A stretch of 64,000 nucleotides of DNA from Dipteronia dyeriana (lineage: Eukaryota; Streptophyta; Magnoliopsida; Sapindales; Sapindaceae). Shown in pieces: positions 12,071-24,110 of this stretch. The notes beneath the pieces were generated by a model. The model was not told where the DNA came from. It made no database searches and worked only from the letters and a program-made list of their open reading frames with translations. Location: the NCBI GenBank assembly GCA_032871835.1, contig CM065296.1, positions 113,718,146-113,782,145 on the forward strand. The letters are read 5' to 3'. The stretch's first letter is position 1, and each line of letters begins with the position of its first letter. The translations under genes were made by a program, and so were the position numbers.

Positions 12071-13450
12071 TTTTTACACTTATTTTCTAAAGTCACATCA
12101 TTCTCAAAATTTAAATTTTAAAAAAATTCTAAAGACACTTCATTTTGTTCCAAGAATATCTTTTTCATCTTTTACCACTCCTACTTTAAAGACATTCTAT
12201 TTTAAAAAATAGTATTTTATTTTAATAAAAGTTAGAACGAACCATCTAGCCTTTAGATTCATCCGATGGGTAATCTTTTTTGAATTAAATTATTATAAAA
12301 AGAAATCATCTCTCCCAAATCATTAGATTAAATATCACATATTAAACATTTTTTCCTAAATTTTTAATTACCATATTAAACTCTCTATTCTTCAATACAT
12401 ATCTCTAATTTTCTATCTCGATTCTTTCTCAAGTAAGACTAACAATTAAGAAAAAAAAATTATGAATAAATTTAATTTTTAGGAGTTATATATATATTAA
12501 AAAAAACTAAAAAAAAAGTACCCTATTTTTTTAAAAAAAATTGAAATATTAAAATGGTTTTTAGTTACTTTTGTAGATATGTAATTATCTAGAGAACTTT
12601 AATTCTTTCATAAATCTTAAAAATTCTGAGTTTAATTGATTATAATTACAATAAATCAAGTTTTCATATTATATATATATATATAAACAAGTCTTATAAA
12701 AGAATAATGTTAGACGTCTCAAATCTTCTTCCCTCTCCCATCTCTCTAACCAAACAACGGATTGGAGTTTTCCACTCTGTCGTCTCCCTCCAACCCTTTA
12801 TCTCTCCCTCTATCTCTACATCGTACCAAATAGAGCTTTAAGTTTATATCATAGTATTTGATGGAAAATACAGAAAAAGGAAAAAAAAAAAGGAAGCATT
12901 TATAATTAATTAATTTTTCATGGAGCATCGTGGCGCCCAGGCGGCCAGGCATGATACAAAAGTCATCGAAAGTCGTTGCCTTTCATTTTCTGGCCTTTAA
13001 TTTTAAAGTCTACATCACTGTTGTTTTTCTTTTGTTTTCTGGTTAATTCAAAGTCTACTTGGAGCGGATTAGACTTGTATTTATTGGGCTTGTATTCGTG
13101 ATACAGTCCACATAAAATAGTGTAATTTGGTCAATTGCTACAAATGTTTATGAAGCCGTAAATCGATACCTAAATTCGTTTTTAAAATAATAATATTATA
13201 CCATCAAAAATTCATCAAAAATTCAACATAAATGATATAGTAAATGAGTTGTCATAATTATATAAAATATAATGGTGATGTGGAGAGTGATATGGTAAAG
13301 ACAAATATGTAAATTATAATAAGATACCCTGCCATTTGGTAAGTGTACTAGACTGAACTTTTTTAAAATTATAAATGAATACCCTTAACTTAATAGTTGA
13401 ATGTTAAAGTTAATGAACGACTTGTCAAATATTATGAAATATCCAAATTA
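11265..13450. repeat. Dispersed pair of about 170-bp related sequences
   Basis: The stretch about 11300-11470 (with GATACCCTAACATTTGGTAA and TCAAATATTATGAAAT) is found again diverged at about 13282-13440, same orientation. It is non-coding. Between them lies AT-rich DNA in which I see no gene. Confidence 0.5.
11494..11830 (+). repeat. Third, diverged copy of the sequence at 20-258 and 15260-15505
   Basis: It shares GGAGAAATATATTTATTTA, a GATCC-containing segment, and CAAATTCACTTTCTTAACA, then CACATTATG. In copies 1 and 2 similarity stops at the point where the Gypsy fragment starts (about 258 and 15506), while this copy continues into other DNA. It therefore shows what the site looked like without the retroelement. 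Open frames across it are not convincing genes. Confidence 0.5.
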
Positions 13451-13514
13451 TCCCTTAATTACCTGTTTATCACTTATTATCTTCTATACTCATGAACTTT
13501 AACAGAACCGACAG

Positions 13515-13790
13515 ATCGATGTTAAGCAAATTCGGTCTACAGATAATCTTGTAGATTTGTTTACTAAGATATTGTCTATATCAACTTTTGAGAAACTGGT
13601 ATATAAAATTGGTATGTGTCGGCTCTGTAAATTACAGAATTAATATTGAAGTTTTGTTCATGGGAAGCACTCAATCAGGGGAAGCAAAATTTGAATGGAC
13701 ATACTGTACTATTTTTCCTTTACCGGATTTTGTCCCATTGGGTTTTATTGGAAGGGGGAGTATTGGTTCAAGATTTTAATAGATAATTTG
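13515..13790 (+). pseudogene. Copia retrotransposon 3' remnant (RNase H C-terminus and polypurine tract)
   Basis: 13515-13643 reads as the C-terminal end of a Copia pol protein: IRSTDNLVDLFTK followed by STFEKLVYKIGM, then stop. The downstream sequence, with TTTGTCCCATTGGGTTTT and the purine tract GGAAGGGGGAGTATTGG at about 13750, is typical of the pol-to-3' LTR junction in plant Copia elements. Only this end was found on the plus strand; the rest of the element is missing. Confidence 0.7.
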
Positions 13791-13799
13791 GAGAAGTAA

Positions 13800-14020
13800 A
13801 AGTCTAGTAGTATTGGATTAAGACTTTTTAACAAGTTAGATAAATCTGGTGGTATTCGATCAAGACTTTTAAGATTTTTTTAAAAAATCCATATTATCTT
13901 GTGGTATTGGATCTAGACTTTTAATATATTTTTTTAAAGTCCATATTGTCTTGTGGTATTGGATCTAGACTTTCAAGAGTCAGCAAATTGTCTGGTGGTA
14001 TTGGATTGAGATTAAGATTT
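13800..14020. repeat. Short tandem repeat with GTGGTATTGGATCTAGACTT units
   Basis: Five imperfect units of about 42-55 bp start near 13806, 13848, 13894, 13949 and 13991. The shared core is GGTATTGGAT-C-AGACTTTTAA. It lies just after the Copia polypurine tract, so it may be the start of a 3' LTR. Related AAAGTCTAG/AAGTC sequences in the opposite sense occur at 14790-14950. Confidence 0.55.
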
Positions 14021-14499
14021 TTAAGATTTCATGACAAATTAGATTTTCTAGACTTTTTAGTGATATTTATAAATAACTTCAACCCAAAATTGTCTTGTCA
14101 TCTCCCTCAATACTTTCTAGACTTTTCTCTCTCACTCAAAATCATCTTCAGCTTCCTCAACCTCCACACCCCCATCAAATTTTCATCATAAATTTTCAGT
14201 TTCCTCAACTTTCATACCTCACCAGATCTTCTATACCCCATCAGATCTTCAGCTTGGAAGGGTTGTGGTCCACGGATGGGTGATTGGTGACCGGAGATTG
14301 AAGATAGGAGGGTGGAGTAGTGCAATAATTATACTTCGCTTTTTTTTAACTTTAAATTTCATATAACAGATGTTAAATAATGATTCTTAATCGTGTCATC
14401 TTTATTATTGTCCATACTCCTTTGATAGGTGTAAATAATGATTTATTTATAAATAAATTGTAATGACTAGTGTGGATAAAGGTATAGTTGTTTTACTAA

Positions 14500-14502
14500 T
14501 AT

Positions 14503-14540
<38 letters not shown>

Positions 14541-14610
14541 TGATATATATATATATATATATATTGATATATATATATATATATATATATTGATATATAT
14601 ATATATATAT

Positions 14611-14658
<48 letters not shown>
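14500..14658. repeat. (TA)n microsatellite with interspersed TTGATA
   Basis: About 150 bp of TA dinucleotides broken at intervals by TTGATA. The Tyr/Ile open frame over it is an artefact of the repeat. Confidence 0.9.
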
Positions 14659-14659
<1 letters not shown>

Positions 14660-15501
14660 TTCTCTAGTAAGGACGTCATGAAATTATAAGTTAAGGGTGT
14701 TCAATCACAACCATAAAATCATATTGGGTGTCATATTAGGTGTGGGTATTCGTTAATGTGTGGAGAAAATTGAATAATATAATCGACTCTTGAAAATCTA
14801 TATTTATAAAAGTCCAAAAAGTCTTGAAATAAAGTCACGACAATCCTAATAGTTTATAAATAAAGTCGAAAGACTCTTTCAAAATTCTAAAAGTCTAGTC
14901 CATATAATCCTAATAATCCTAAAAGTATAATCATAATAGTTTTTCAAATCTATAAAATTCTTGCTCCTCCCCCCCCCCCAAAAAAAAAAAAAATCAAATA
15001 ATTCATAAAATGTTAAAAAATCAAATAACTATTGATAGAATTCAATCTCCAACTATCATATAGATCACTAAAAGTAATTTTATTATCCATTATACACATG
15101 ATCTAATTTAGTGAAAATATTCCATCTCCAATATAAAAGCATTCATCATCGATATACAACAATTTAAACAACATTCTCACACGATTTAGCAACCATTGAC
15201 AATCAAATGGAAGAGAGAAAGGTTGTTTTTTGCGATAGTAAGGGTTCTTCAACGGAGAAATATATTTATTTAATAAAAAAATAAAATAAAAAGGAGATCC
15301 AGTTGGTTAGATCTCTTCTAAAGAGAAATTTAAAAATAAAAAAGCCTTTCATTCCATGGTCACATTCAAATTCCCAACAAATATTCTTCATAGAAACCTC
15401 AAATTCACTTTCTTAACAGCAACTACTCTTCTTAATGGTCTTCACCACCACAACAAAAACACTCACCTCTCAAAACAATCTATTATTCACTCTAAAACAC
15501 A

Positions 15502-16191
15502 CTATCTGTCTGCCAAGAAGCGAGCAATGAAGGGATGTAGAGGGAAAGTTACCCCAAAAGACAACATTGCCCCATAAATTGCAACTGCGCCAGGGGGAGG
15601 AATCCACACCGCGCGATTACCACTACATGATAGTTTCACTAAACGGGGGAGATCGAACCGTTTCATAAACTTCACAAGTTCTTCATCTGTCACTACATTT
15701 ATTTCAAGGTCAAAGGTGTAGGAATGGTCCGCTGAGAATCTAAGCAAGCGAGCCCGTCGTTCCCTCTAAACGTCCCTCATTTTTAATGTCTGAGAAGTTA
15801 TCTTCAAGTCGCTTGCCAAGTGAGCAGTCTCATTAGGAGAAGCTCTAGAAGTTTGTCTCGTATTGTTCAACATATATGGATGAACATCAACAGAAGTGGA
15901 ACCAAGAGAATTAGAAGAAGAAGGAAAAAACTCGGGACGAGCCATAGAATAATCCACATTCAGAGCAGTAGGTTGGGATGAAGGAAAACGACCCCAAAGA
16001 AGAGACTCGAGCCTAGCGATATTTTCTTTACCGTCAGCCTCAATGGCATGCATAAGAAGCTCAAAATAATGATAACGAAGAGTTGGGTCCATACCTGAGA
16101 TGTGCTTGGAGGTAATGAAAACACAAGAGTTTAAAGATGGGAAGCCAAAATTTAGAGGAAAAGAGAAGTTAGAGTTTTTGCCAGAAATCAC
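15502..16191 (-). pseudogene. Antisense ORF fragment of a Gypsy-type retrotransposon, copy 2
   Basis: Two minus-strand frames in the same phase (16191-15766 and 15747-15502) are separated only by a TAG that is also present in copy 1. The likeliest ATG is at 16092, in the reading MDPTLRYH. A TATA-like CTATATATAG on the minus strand at about 16228-16237 sits roughly 140 bp upstream, as for an independent antisense promoter. The last part carries PPPGAVAIYGAML and FPLHPFIARFL, resembling the PF04195-type domain. Antisense genes between pol and the 3' LTR are known for Tat/Ogre-lineage Gypsy elements, and the position here fits. The 5' part of the retroelement is missing. Confidence 0.55.
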
Positions 16192-16490
16192 TATGAAATT
16201 GTAAGGAAAAATGAAAGGTTTTCGAGCTATATATAGGGGTAAATGACGTCATACCAACATGCATACGCGAATGAGGGTAGGTGCACACAGAACGAGAAAC
16301 ACACATCATTCAAAATTTGAAAAAAATGGATAAATGATTGCGTGAGCCGAAATGAGCGTGATTGACATTAACATCCAGTCGCAAAGCATTAAATGTGCGT
16401 TCTAGAACACCACAAAGAAAAATAATAATAAATTAAACATACTTCGCTGAACGAATTCTATTTTGAACGAGATACTCGGTCTTATATGTT

Positions 16491-17264
16491 TAAGGGGGAG
16501 TTGTTATTGGAAAATTCTAAGTAACATGACAGGTCAGCAAAAGACCAGGGTCGGGAACACCACGTCACTAGAATCTGATCAGGTTAAGTCAACACATGTG
16601 GGACCAAGTAAACCCGACCAATTCTCCCCGATCAGATAACACAGATGATCGGGTTAGAAAACCCGATCGCGTTGTTAAGATGGTCAGGACCAAGAATCAG
16701 GTTGAATCAATGATCGGGGAAAACAAGAATAGTCAGGATAATAGACGATCGAACGCGTGACACGTGGACAACACCTATTATTCAATGGAATCACGACTCA
16801 AATATGCTGAAAAAGAGTCTGATTTGAACAAGGCTTCTGGAAGCGTACTCTGATAAGGAAACAAACTCCCTTGTAGTTATCAGAGTACAGATTGGGAAAT
16901 AAATTTAAAGACAATTGAAGTACAAATCAACCCAAATAGGAAAGAATGGGAACACAACTCTAAGAAGTTAAATTTCATTAAATGACAGAAACATTCCTTA
17001 CTTGTACATCAAGAATTAGAGTTCTATGCATATATAAATATACCTAAAAAGAACACAATTTTTAAGAAGGCAAGAGTGATTGAGTGTGTAATCTTCTTTC
17101 TGTATGGTGAATTTTTGTTGCTATAATCGGTAACCGTGGACGTTTCCCCGTATTGGGGTTTTACCACGTAAAATTTCTATCTCTTATTTATTTTTCTTAT
17201 TATCTTAGCCATTACTTTGTTCTAATTGTATGATAGGAGACTGATCCAAAATTCATCGTCAACA
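16491..17264 (+). mobile_element. Polypurine tract and 3' LTR of the Gypsy-type element, copy 2
   Basis: AAGGGGGAG at about 16492-16500 is an intact polypurine tract directly before the LTR start TGTTATTGG at 16502. The LTR ends CGTCAACA at 17264 (763 bp). It differs from the LTR in copy 1 by about 6 of the first 86 bases. A TATA-like TATATAAATATA is near 17032. The tract shows this is a 3' LTR on the plus strand. Confidence 0.7.
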
Positions 17265-17302
17265 AGTTGTACTATATATATATATATATAGTCTTTATCT
17301 TA

Positions 17303-17454
17303 TCAGTATGCACTGATGAAATTATATAAGGACATTGAATGTGAGTTACTTATTTAGAAAAGAGTTTTGACAAGTGCATACATGCCAAGACAAAATATGT
17401 AAAATGAGTGACTTACATTCAATGTCCTTATATAATTACATCAGTGCGTGCTGA
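17303..17454. mobile_element. Small inverted-repeat element (MITE-like), copy 2
   Basis: Counterpart of 2061-2213 with the same long inverted ends (TCAGTATGCACTGATG versus CATCAGTGCGTGCTGA). Non-coding, foldback structure. Confidence 0.6.
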
Positions 17455-19983
17455 CTTAAAAATTTTCGTATATATATATAGTCTAATCCAATACATCAAT
17501 ACATAAGCAGTATCCACTGTGTTCAAATATTAATCAAATGTGAAGGTGATCTTGTAACGTTTGGATATTGTAATTCTATCCTGCTAACGTTTAGTCATTG
17601 TTACATAACATTTTTTATTATTAATTTCAGAAGTGTTTCACTCCGTATATAGTCTAGAATATTCATCATTTCATTTCCCACGTCCGTTCGATAAAAGATA
17701 AAACAATTTGAAATGAAATTTGATATTCATAATTTTTAATATACCTATTTGTTGGTACTAAATGGATTAAACATTTAATACAACTATTTTTTTTCATAAC
17801 ATTTTGCAAGGAATATAAATATAATTCAATGGAATTAAATTTCACTCTTTTATTGTTTAACAATTTTTTTTTTATCCTTTTGAGTGGGGAGGACTCGAAC
17901 CTACAATCTCGTGGTGTAGGATTGAGCAGTACACAATTGAATCAACCTCATCTCATTTTATTGGTTGGAGTAATGTTCGGCTTTTCAATTTTTTTTCTTT
18001 CCAAATGGTGTAGTATGTAAGTTGTCAACGTTATATAGAACTTTAACCTTAAATTACTTAATTTGTAGGTTTTTAGTATGTTGAATGCTTAATGATTAAC
18101 CTATTGTAACTCAAGATCAAAAGATAATAATAAAAATCAAAAGCAGTTACATATTCTAACTCAATATAAAACATTGCATGTATTAATTAGTTTTTACAAA
18201 TATATAAATTTATGCTAGTGTTATATAAAATATTCACATTAATTTTGTTCTAATTGTTAGTCTAAACATTCCATATTCACCCAGTTTTATTCCGATTGTT
18301 AGATTAAACGAGTTTTAAAAGTAAATTTTCATATTTGTTAAATTCATATATATATATATAAGTTTAGCGCGGATAACAAATAATTTCTAGATTCGCCTCT
18401 GGTCATATCATTCACCATAAACTCTCATAATTTTTATAATATTAACAACTCACGTGTATATAATTTGAAAAATAATTTGACATTAAAAAAGAAAAAAGAA
18501 AAAAGAAAAAGCCTAACATTAAGGAGCGCTCATACCACTTAGCTATGTTGGACGGCGGCCTGACCTACAAGTTTTTAGTTGGTGAGAAAGGAGAAATGTA
18601 GTGTGGACAGGTTTGATATAAATGGGAGAGAGAACGACTTTGTGCGTACAAAGAGAATTGTAGAAAAATAATTGAATTACATAAGTCTTGGTGTCATTAT
18701 TTTTCAAGGGGTAAATAAATTAAAATCTGGACCATCCTATTAAAAGCATATAAATAGTTGAGATATTGAAATCAAAAAATTAAATCATAATTTTAAGTTG
18801 ATATAACTTGATCTATATTAAAACGATCCCTTACAATATTTTTACAATTCATAAACAAAATATTTAATAAATTCATATATTTATATTATTCATTACACAA
18901 GCTCATTAATGAGGCAATAGTAATAGGTTTTTCGAATTCATGAGAGAATTTTGTTTAAATAGTAAAACAAAACATATACAAAAAAGATAAATTTGAGTTA
19001 AATCCAAAGCTTAATGGACCAATCATGACAAACTCAACGAAACAAAATTAACAAAAAAAAAAAGAAATTGCTAAAACACAAATGAAACCCTCAAAAACGC
19101 TTATCAAGAAGCAAGCTAGAGGATCCTTCTCTCTTAAATTCCTTCATTAATTATTTACAAAGTATTAATTAAATTTTCCATCAAATAACATTATTGTTGA
19201 TGGTGCTTATATTAAGGTATATATTGATGCTCACAACATGTGAAGAGTGCGTACAAATATTCCATAATTATATTATATACTCGTCAATGAAAAATTGTTA
19301 CGATTATAGTTTGATGGTAATAATACATTCATGGGATGTTTTCAAAATCAAATCCCATCTCCTCTAATAATAAAAAAAATAAAAATAAAAGGTGAGGAGG
19401 ACGAGGTAGATAGGTAGCTAGCTAGTGGTAGACTTGGCCATGGTTCCGGTTCCGTAAGGAGTCGGAACCGTGAAACCGTGGTTCCAGTTCCGGTTTGATT
19501 GGTTCTGGTCCGGTTCCACCGGTTTGGCCGGTTCGGTTCCTTTTTTTTTCTTCTTATTATTATACATTTATACTCATTTAAAAAAAATACGAAAATATAA
19601 GACATGTAATAATGTGAAATTGTAAATGAATTTTATTGTGTAATGCCGTAATCCGAAATTAAAATTAAAAAAAAATAGTAAATACATAAATTAAAATAAA
19701 TGTATAAAACTACAAATGAAAAAAAAATGGTTTTACACTTAATTTGTACCAAAATTAAGTTGTCTACGTATCCTCTCAGGGTTTAGAGGAATCAAAGACC
19801 ACATAGTTCTTTTACATTTTATTGTCTTTTACATATGTAAGTCTGTAACTAATCGCTGTCTTCCATTCCGGTGCCTGTGGTGAGATTATCATCGAAGAAA
19901 TCGTATATCACTTCTGACTCCATTTCTTGTTGTCTATATTCAGCCTTTATACAATCATCAACACACACTTGAACTTGAATTGA

Positions 19984-22141
19984 TTATGGACTCAAAAGCG
20001 ACCGTCTTGCGTCCAAAATATTTCCACCAGCGCTAAACTCTTGTTCCACATCCACTGTAGAAACCGATGTTGCAAGAATCCGTTTGGCTATTATAGACAA
20101 GATTGGGAAGTGCTTTTGATGTTCTCTCCACCAATGTAGAATATCAAATTTATTCACATTATCGTTTCCTATAAACTCAAAATTGGTACTGTGATAAGTT
20201 TCTATCTCATCATACGAGACCGAACTTGAGGAAGAAGAAGAAGAACCCCGTAATCTTTTGATTTTTTGGGATAAAAGTGCAGACCCTTCCCCCAACACTC
20301 CAGAAGATCGAGTTTTGAAGACATTTTCATTTTGTGGAACACTAATGTTCAATGATGGACCATAAATTCTACGATATTCATCATATAACTGATAAAATAA
20401 TGTCTTAATTGCAGCACAATAAGTATTAATTTCTAATTGTATACCTAAACATTTATAATAAAGAGTTAAATAATCTGTCAATGCATCTAGTTTACAACGT
20501 GGGTCAAAACACAACGCAAGCAGGTAAATAATTGGAAACTCCCTATAATAGTCTAACCATTTTTTTTCCATAGTTTCAATGCATGCCTGTAATTGTATAT
20601 CAGATGAACAATCAGCAAATGCACCAGCAATATTACAACCCTCAATAATAAATAATTGAGTAGTAGGATAATAAATACCTGACAAATTGTTAGTAGCACT
20701 ATTAAAAACTTTTAACAAATTACAAATTTTTGTACAAACATCTTAATGGTGTGCATAAAGATTGATTTGACTAACATTATATTGCATAAAAGAAACTAAT
20801 AAATCCCTATATTCATAACTTTCACAAAGCAATTTATAAGTAGAGTTCCAACATGTTGGAACATCACAAGAAAATCTAATGGGATGTCCACCTGTCTGTT
20901 TACAAAATCTTACCCATGCTTTCATACATTAGGATGTTTCCACAAATACGAGAGGGTCTCTTTAATGGGTTTAATAAAAGCTTGAATAATTTCCAAACCT
21001 TTTTGAACACATAAATTAAAAACATGGCAAACACATATTTGATGAAAAAATTTACTATTAAAATAAGGCTTGCATAATTCAATTAAACCAGGAATAGTTG
21101 TCGTATTATTAGAAGCATTATCAAAACCAATTGAAAAAATTTTGCTTTCAATTTTATACTCTTCAAAAATGATTTTCATATTTTTATAAATATTATCTAC
21201 AGTATGTGCATCATCAAAAACTCTAAATGCAAGAATTCTTTTTTGTATTGTCCATGCTTTGTCTATATAATGACAAGTTACACCCAATTTTGAATGCATT
21301 CGCCAATGGTCAGTCCATATGTCAGCATATACGGAAACACGACCTATATAGTTCACAAAATATTTTTTCAAAATCCTTTTTTCCTTTTTTCCTTTTTATA
21401 AATATCATACATTGTACGCGTGAGAGTGGTCATAGGGACACGACATGCAGCAGGATTTAATGCTTTATGACAATATTTAATAAAACCAACTTTTTCACCA
21501 AAACTAAAAGGTAAATGTTCTACAGCTACCATCCTAACTAATTCTTCTCTATTAGCTTGATCACTATATTTAAATAATTGAGTGACAGAGGTAGAAAACC
21601 TGGAAATTTGAGATTATGCATTCCCCTTGACAAGTTCTGTTGGATGACGGGTCATAATATGCTTCCTATATGTGTCGTATCCTCTAGATTTAGTCCAATT
21701 GTATTCTTTATGACAGTAATTACACACCGCCCAACATGTTCCATTCGGTTTTGTAACTTTCTTCATGTGGAGAACGAATAGATCAGATTTGACCTGCTTC
21801 TTATCCTTCTCTACCGCCTCTTCAAAATTTGGATATGTAGCAAAATCGGATATATTTTCTGATTGGCTTGTCATATTACCGGGGCTAGGGCAGCTAGTAG
21901 GCTGGCAAGAATTGGGTTCAGAAATTATTAAAGGGGGATTTGGATTGACTGGATAGTTTAGAGATTCAAGATAGGCTTGCCGTTGCAGGAACTCATGGTA
22001 AGCGGTGTCATCAAAACCGATATTATCCGGCTGGAACGGATCCGGTTCTGATATACGACCCTTACCGGTCCTAGAAACGGAATGCCTTGGTGGAATGTCT
22101 CTTACTCCACTTCCACTTCCACTTCCACTTCCACTTGCCAT
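19984..22141 (-). pseudogene. hAT transposase of element 2, broken into at least four frames
   Basis: The reading starts at 22141 after a run of Gly-Ser codons. A BED finger lies in 21614-22141 (CNYCHKEYNW ... YRKHIMTRH). The middle (20922-21371) has the RNase H-like core with ADIWTDHW, FSIGFDNAS and VCHVFNLCVQ. The last part (20718-19984) has LLALCFDPRCKL and the dimerisation domain (ILHWWREHQKHFPIL, STVDVEQEFS), ending near LDARRSLLSP. Frames change near 21610, 21375, 20925 and 20730, and part of 21372-21613 is coding in another frame. Clearly a hAT transposase, not functional as read. Confidence 0.85.
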
Positions 22142-22514
22142 TGAAAGAAATAATTTGTAAAAAAACTCTTCAAAAAAATTAAGATAAATGGATGAAATTA
22201 AAATTAATTTTATTATTGGAAATATATTTTAAAAAATTGTTGACAAGGATTTTGAAATGATTTAAAATAATAATAATTGCAATACATTAAATATAAACAA
22301 ATAAATAATTGACTAATTGAGAGATAATTAAAGAGAATTAGGAGAATTGAGATTTGAGAGAGAGTTGAGAGAGCAATTATGTGAAAACAAATGAATTAGG
22401 GGGGGGTATTTATATAGGAAATTTAATAATTTAAGGGGAAAAGAAAAAAAAATGCCGTTGGGCCCAACGGCTCTTTGATTTTTTAATAAAAAAAAATTCA
22501 TTTTTTTTTAAATA

Positions 22515-22645
22515 TAGGCCAGGAACCGAACCGTCGGTTCCTGAACAGGAACCGAACCGTCGGTTCCTGAACAGGAACCGAACCGTCGGTTCCTGAACAG
22601 GAACCGAACCGTCGGTTCCTGAACAGGAACCGAACCGCAGGTTCC
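22515..22645. repeat. 26-bp minisatellite of palindromic GGAACCGAACCGTCGGTTCC units
   Basis: About four and a half head-to-tail units. Each carries GAACCGA and TCGGTTC around the centre and so is nearly its own reverse complement. It lies about 170 bp inside the right end of hAT element 2, in the subterminal zone where hAT transposases bind. Confidence 0.85.
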
Positions 22646-22899
22646 TGGCCGGTTTTTTCAAAGGAAGAACCTGAACCGAACCGCCTCCCCCATGGTTCCG
22701 GTTCCGGTTCCAGAACCAGTTCCACGGTTTCGGTTTCGGTTTCGGTTTATTTCACATGGTTACGGTTCGGTTCCACGGTTCGAACCGAACCGTGGTCATG
22801 TCTACCTGTAAGGTTTTGCCTCAGTTGGACATCCCCAAATGTGAAAATGTTTCAGACTAGGCTTTCTGCCTATACAAAGCTCATAAGGTATTTTACAGC

Positions 22900-23580
22900 T
22901 TCTTTATTTTTCCTCTATTTGCCCTTATCCTTAGAGGTGCTAGCTACATGAGCATTTTCGGTCCTGTCTCGCTTCAGTCTCTCTTTCTCTTGCACACAAT
23001 AAGAAATGAGCTCATTAAGAGTCCATTTCTCCTTTTTGACAGTTGTAACTGACCTTAAATTGATTGTATTGTGCAAGAAGTGATATTAATATCAAATGCA
23101 CAAGCAAGTCGTTAGACAGCTCGAGCTTCAGTGCCTTAAGCTTAGAAGCAATACGAGACATTTCCATAACATACTCCTTTATGTTCCTTTTGCCTTTGTA
23201 CTTCATAGAATCAAGCTTTGCAAAAGCATGCTTGTTTTTGTCTTATCGTTTTTCGTAAAATGCTTTTCAATTTCAGCTAGGAACTCTTTGGCTTTGGTTA
23301 TCTTTTCAGATACTGCGCCCTTAAATGCCTCCGGAATGATGCGCTTGATAATCATAAGACTCATGCGATTTGAGCGATCTCAGTTCTCAAAGTTCTTCAT
23401 ATTGTCAGAAGAACTTGCATCCGTAAGAGAAACAGGTTGCTCAACCCAAAATTCAAGGTCCAGATCCATACAGCCGAGAACAATGAGTATGTTCTTCTTC
23501 CAAATCCTTAAAGTTGGTCCCATTAAGCATGAGTATAGAGTTGATATTAGCAGATATAATAAAATATTAGCTTGAAAGAG
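22900..23580 (-). pseudogene. Copia gag (UBN2-type), decayed
   Basis: Minus-strand reading with WKKNILIVLGCMDLDL, then NRMSLMIIKRIIPEAFKG, KHFTKNDKTKTSMLL, YVMEMSRIASKLKALKLEL and LISYCVQEKERLK. This is the usual order of the plant Copia gag polyprotein. Frames shift at least twice and stops occur (for example after CQKGEMDS and near STSKDKGK). No CCHC zinc knuckle follows because of the deletion. Confidence 0.85.
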
Positions 23581-23717
23581 AACAAAACAAACACACATAC
23601 ATGCTCACATTAATAACCAAATACAATAATCAATAAATTCAAATAATGGTAAGTCTCATCTCAAGATACCTAGCACAACATTAATATCAAATCTTTAGAC
23701 AGTAATATTAATTGTAA

Positions 23718-24110
23718 GTGGTACTCTTGTTGTAGTGATCAAACATTGACAATAATTTATATTAAATAATAAATCTATCTTTGGATCGACTTATTTTTCA
23801 CATGTAAAACCTTATAATCGTCACATATTTACCACCATAAATGTGTGTGCAATTCGGCCAAATATTAACCTTCCTTTGGGCCGGTAAATACCCGCATTAA
23901 TTTATACACGCACGTGGTACTCTTCTAGTAGTGATCAAACATTGACAATAATTTATGTTAAATAATAAATCAATCTTTGGATCGATTTATTATTCACATG
24001 TCAAACCTTATAATCGTCACATGTTTACCACCACATGTGTGTGTAATTCAGCCGAGTATTAACCTTCATTTGGGCCGACTAATACTTGCATGAATTTATA
24101 CACACACAAA
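23718..24110. repeat. Two tandem copies of a 196-bp unit
   Basis: Units start GTGGTACTCTTG at 23718 and GTGGTACTCTTC at 23914 and share GATCAAACATTGACAATAAT, CTTTGGATCGA and TTTGGGCCG. Non-coding, in the leader of the Copia remnant. The stretch 24110-24560 beyond it has no gene that I can see. Confidence 0.75.

Larger units (their letters stand above)
15245..19428. repeat. Segmental duplication, copy 2 (no hAT 1; ends at hAT 2)
   Basis: Same order as copy 1: antisense ORF, polypurine tract, LTR, inverted-repeat element, then the unoccupied hAT target at 18546-18553 and the flank of the peptide gene. It ends exactly where hAT element 2 begins (19429). The last few coding bases and TAG of the peptide gene's exon 3 remain at about 19416-19428, so the rest of this gene copy is gone. 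Confidence 0.85.
19429..22804 (-). mobile_element. hAT-type DNA transposon 2 (3376 bp), no target duplication
   Basis: Imperfect inverted ends TAGACTTGGCCATGGTTCCG and, on the other strand, TAGACATGACCACGGTTCGG, with subterminal arrays of GGTTCC/GGAACC and GGTTCG. The minus strand holds a decayed BED-finger hAT transposase. The left flank (GCTAGTGG) is the peptide gene's last exon and the right flank (CCTGTAAG) is a Copia integrase fragment. The 8-bp flanks do not match, so the insertion was followed by a deletion or rearrangement at one or both sides. Confidence 0.85.

Noticed and set aside
14467..14679. Frame rich in Tyr and Ile
   Set aside because: Translation of the (TA)n microsatellite.
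22431..22725. Overlapping minus-strand frames with FRNRRFGSCSGTDGSVP repeats
   Set aside because: Translations of the 26-bp minisatellite at the end of hAT 2; not a protein.
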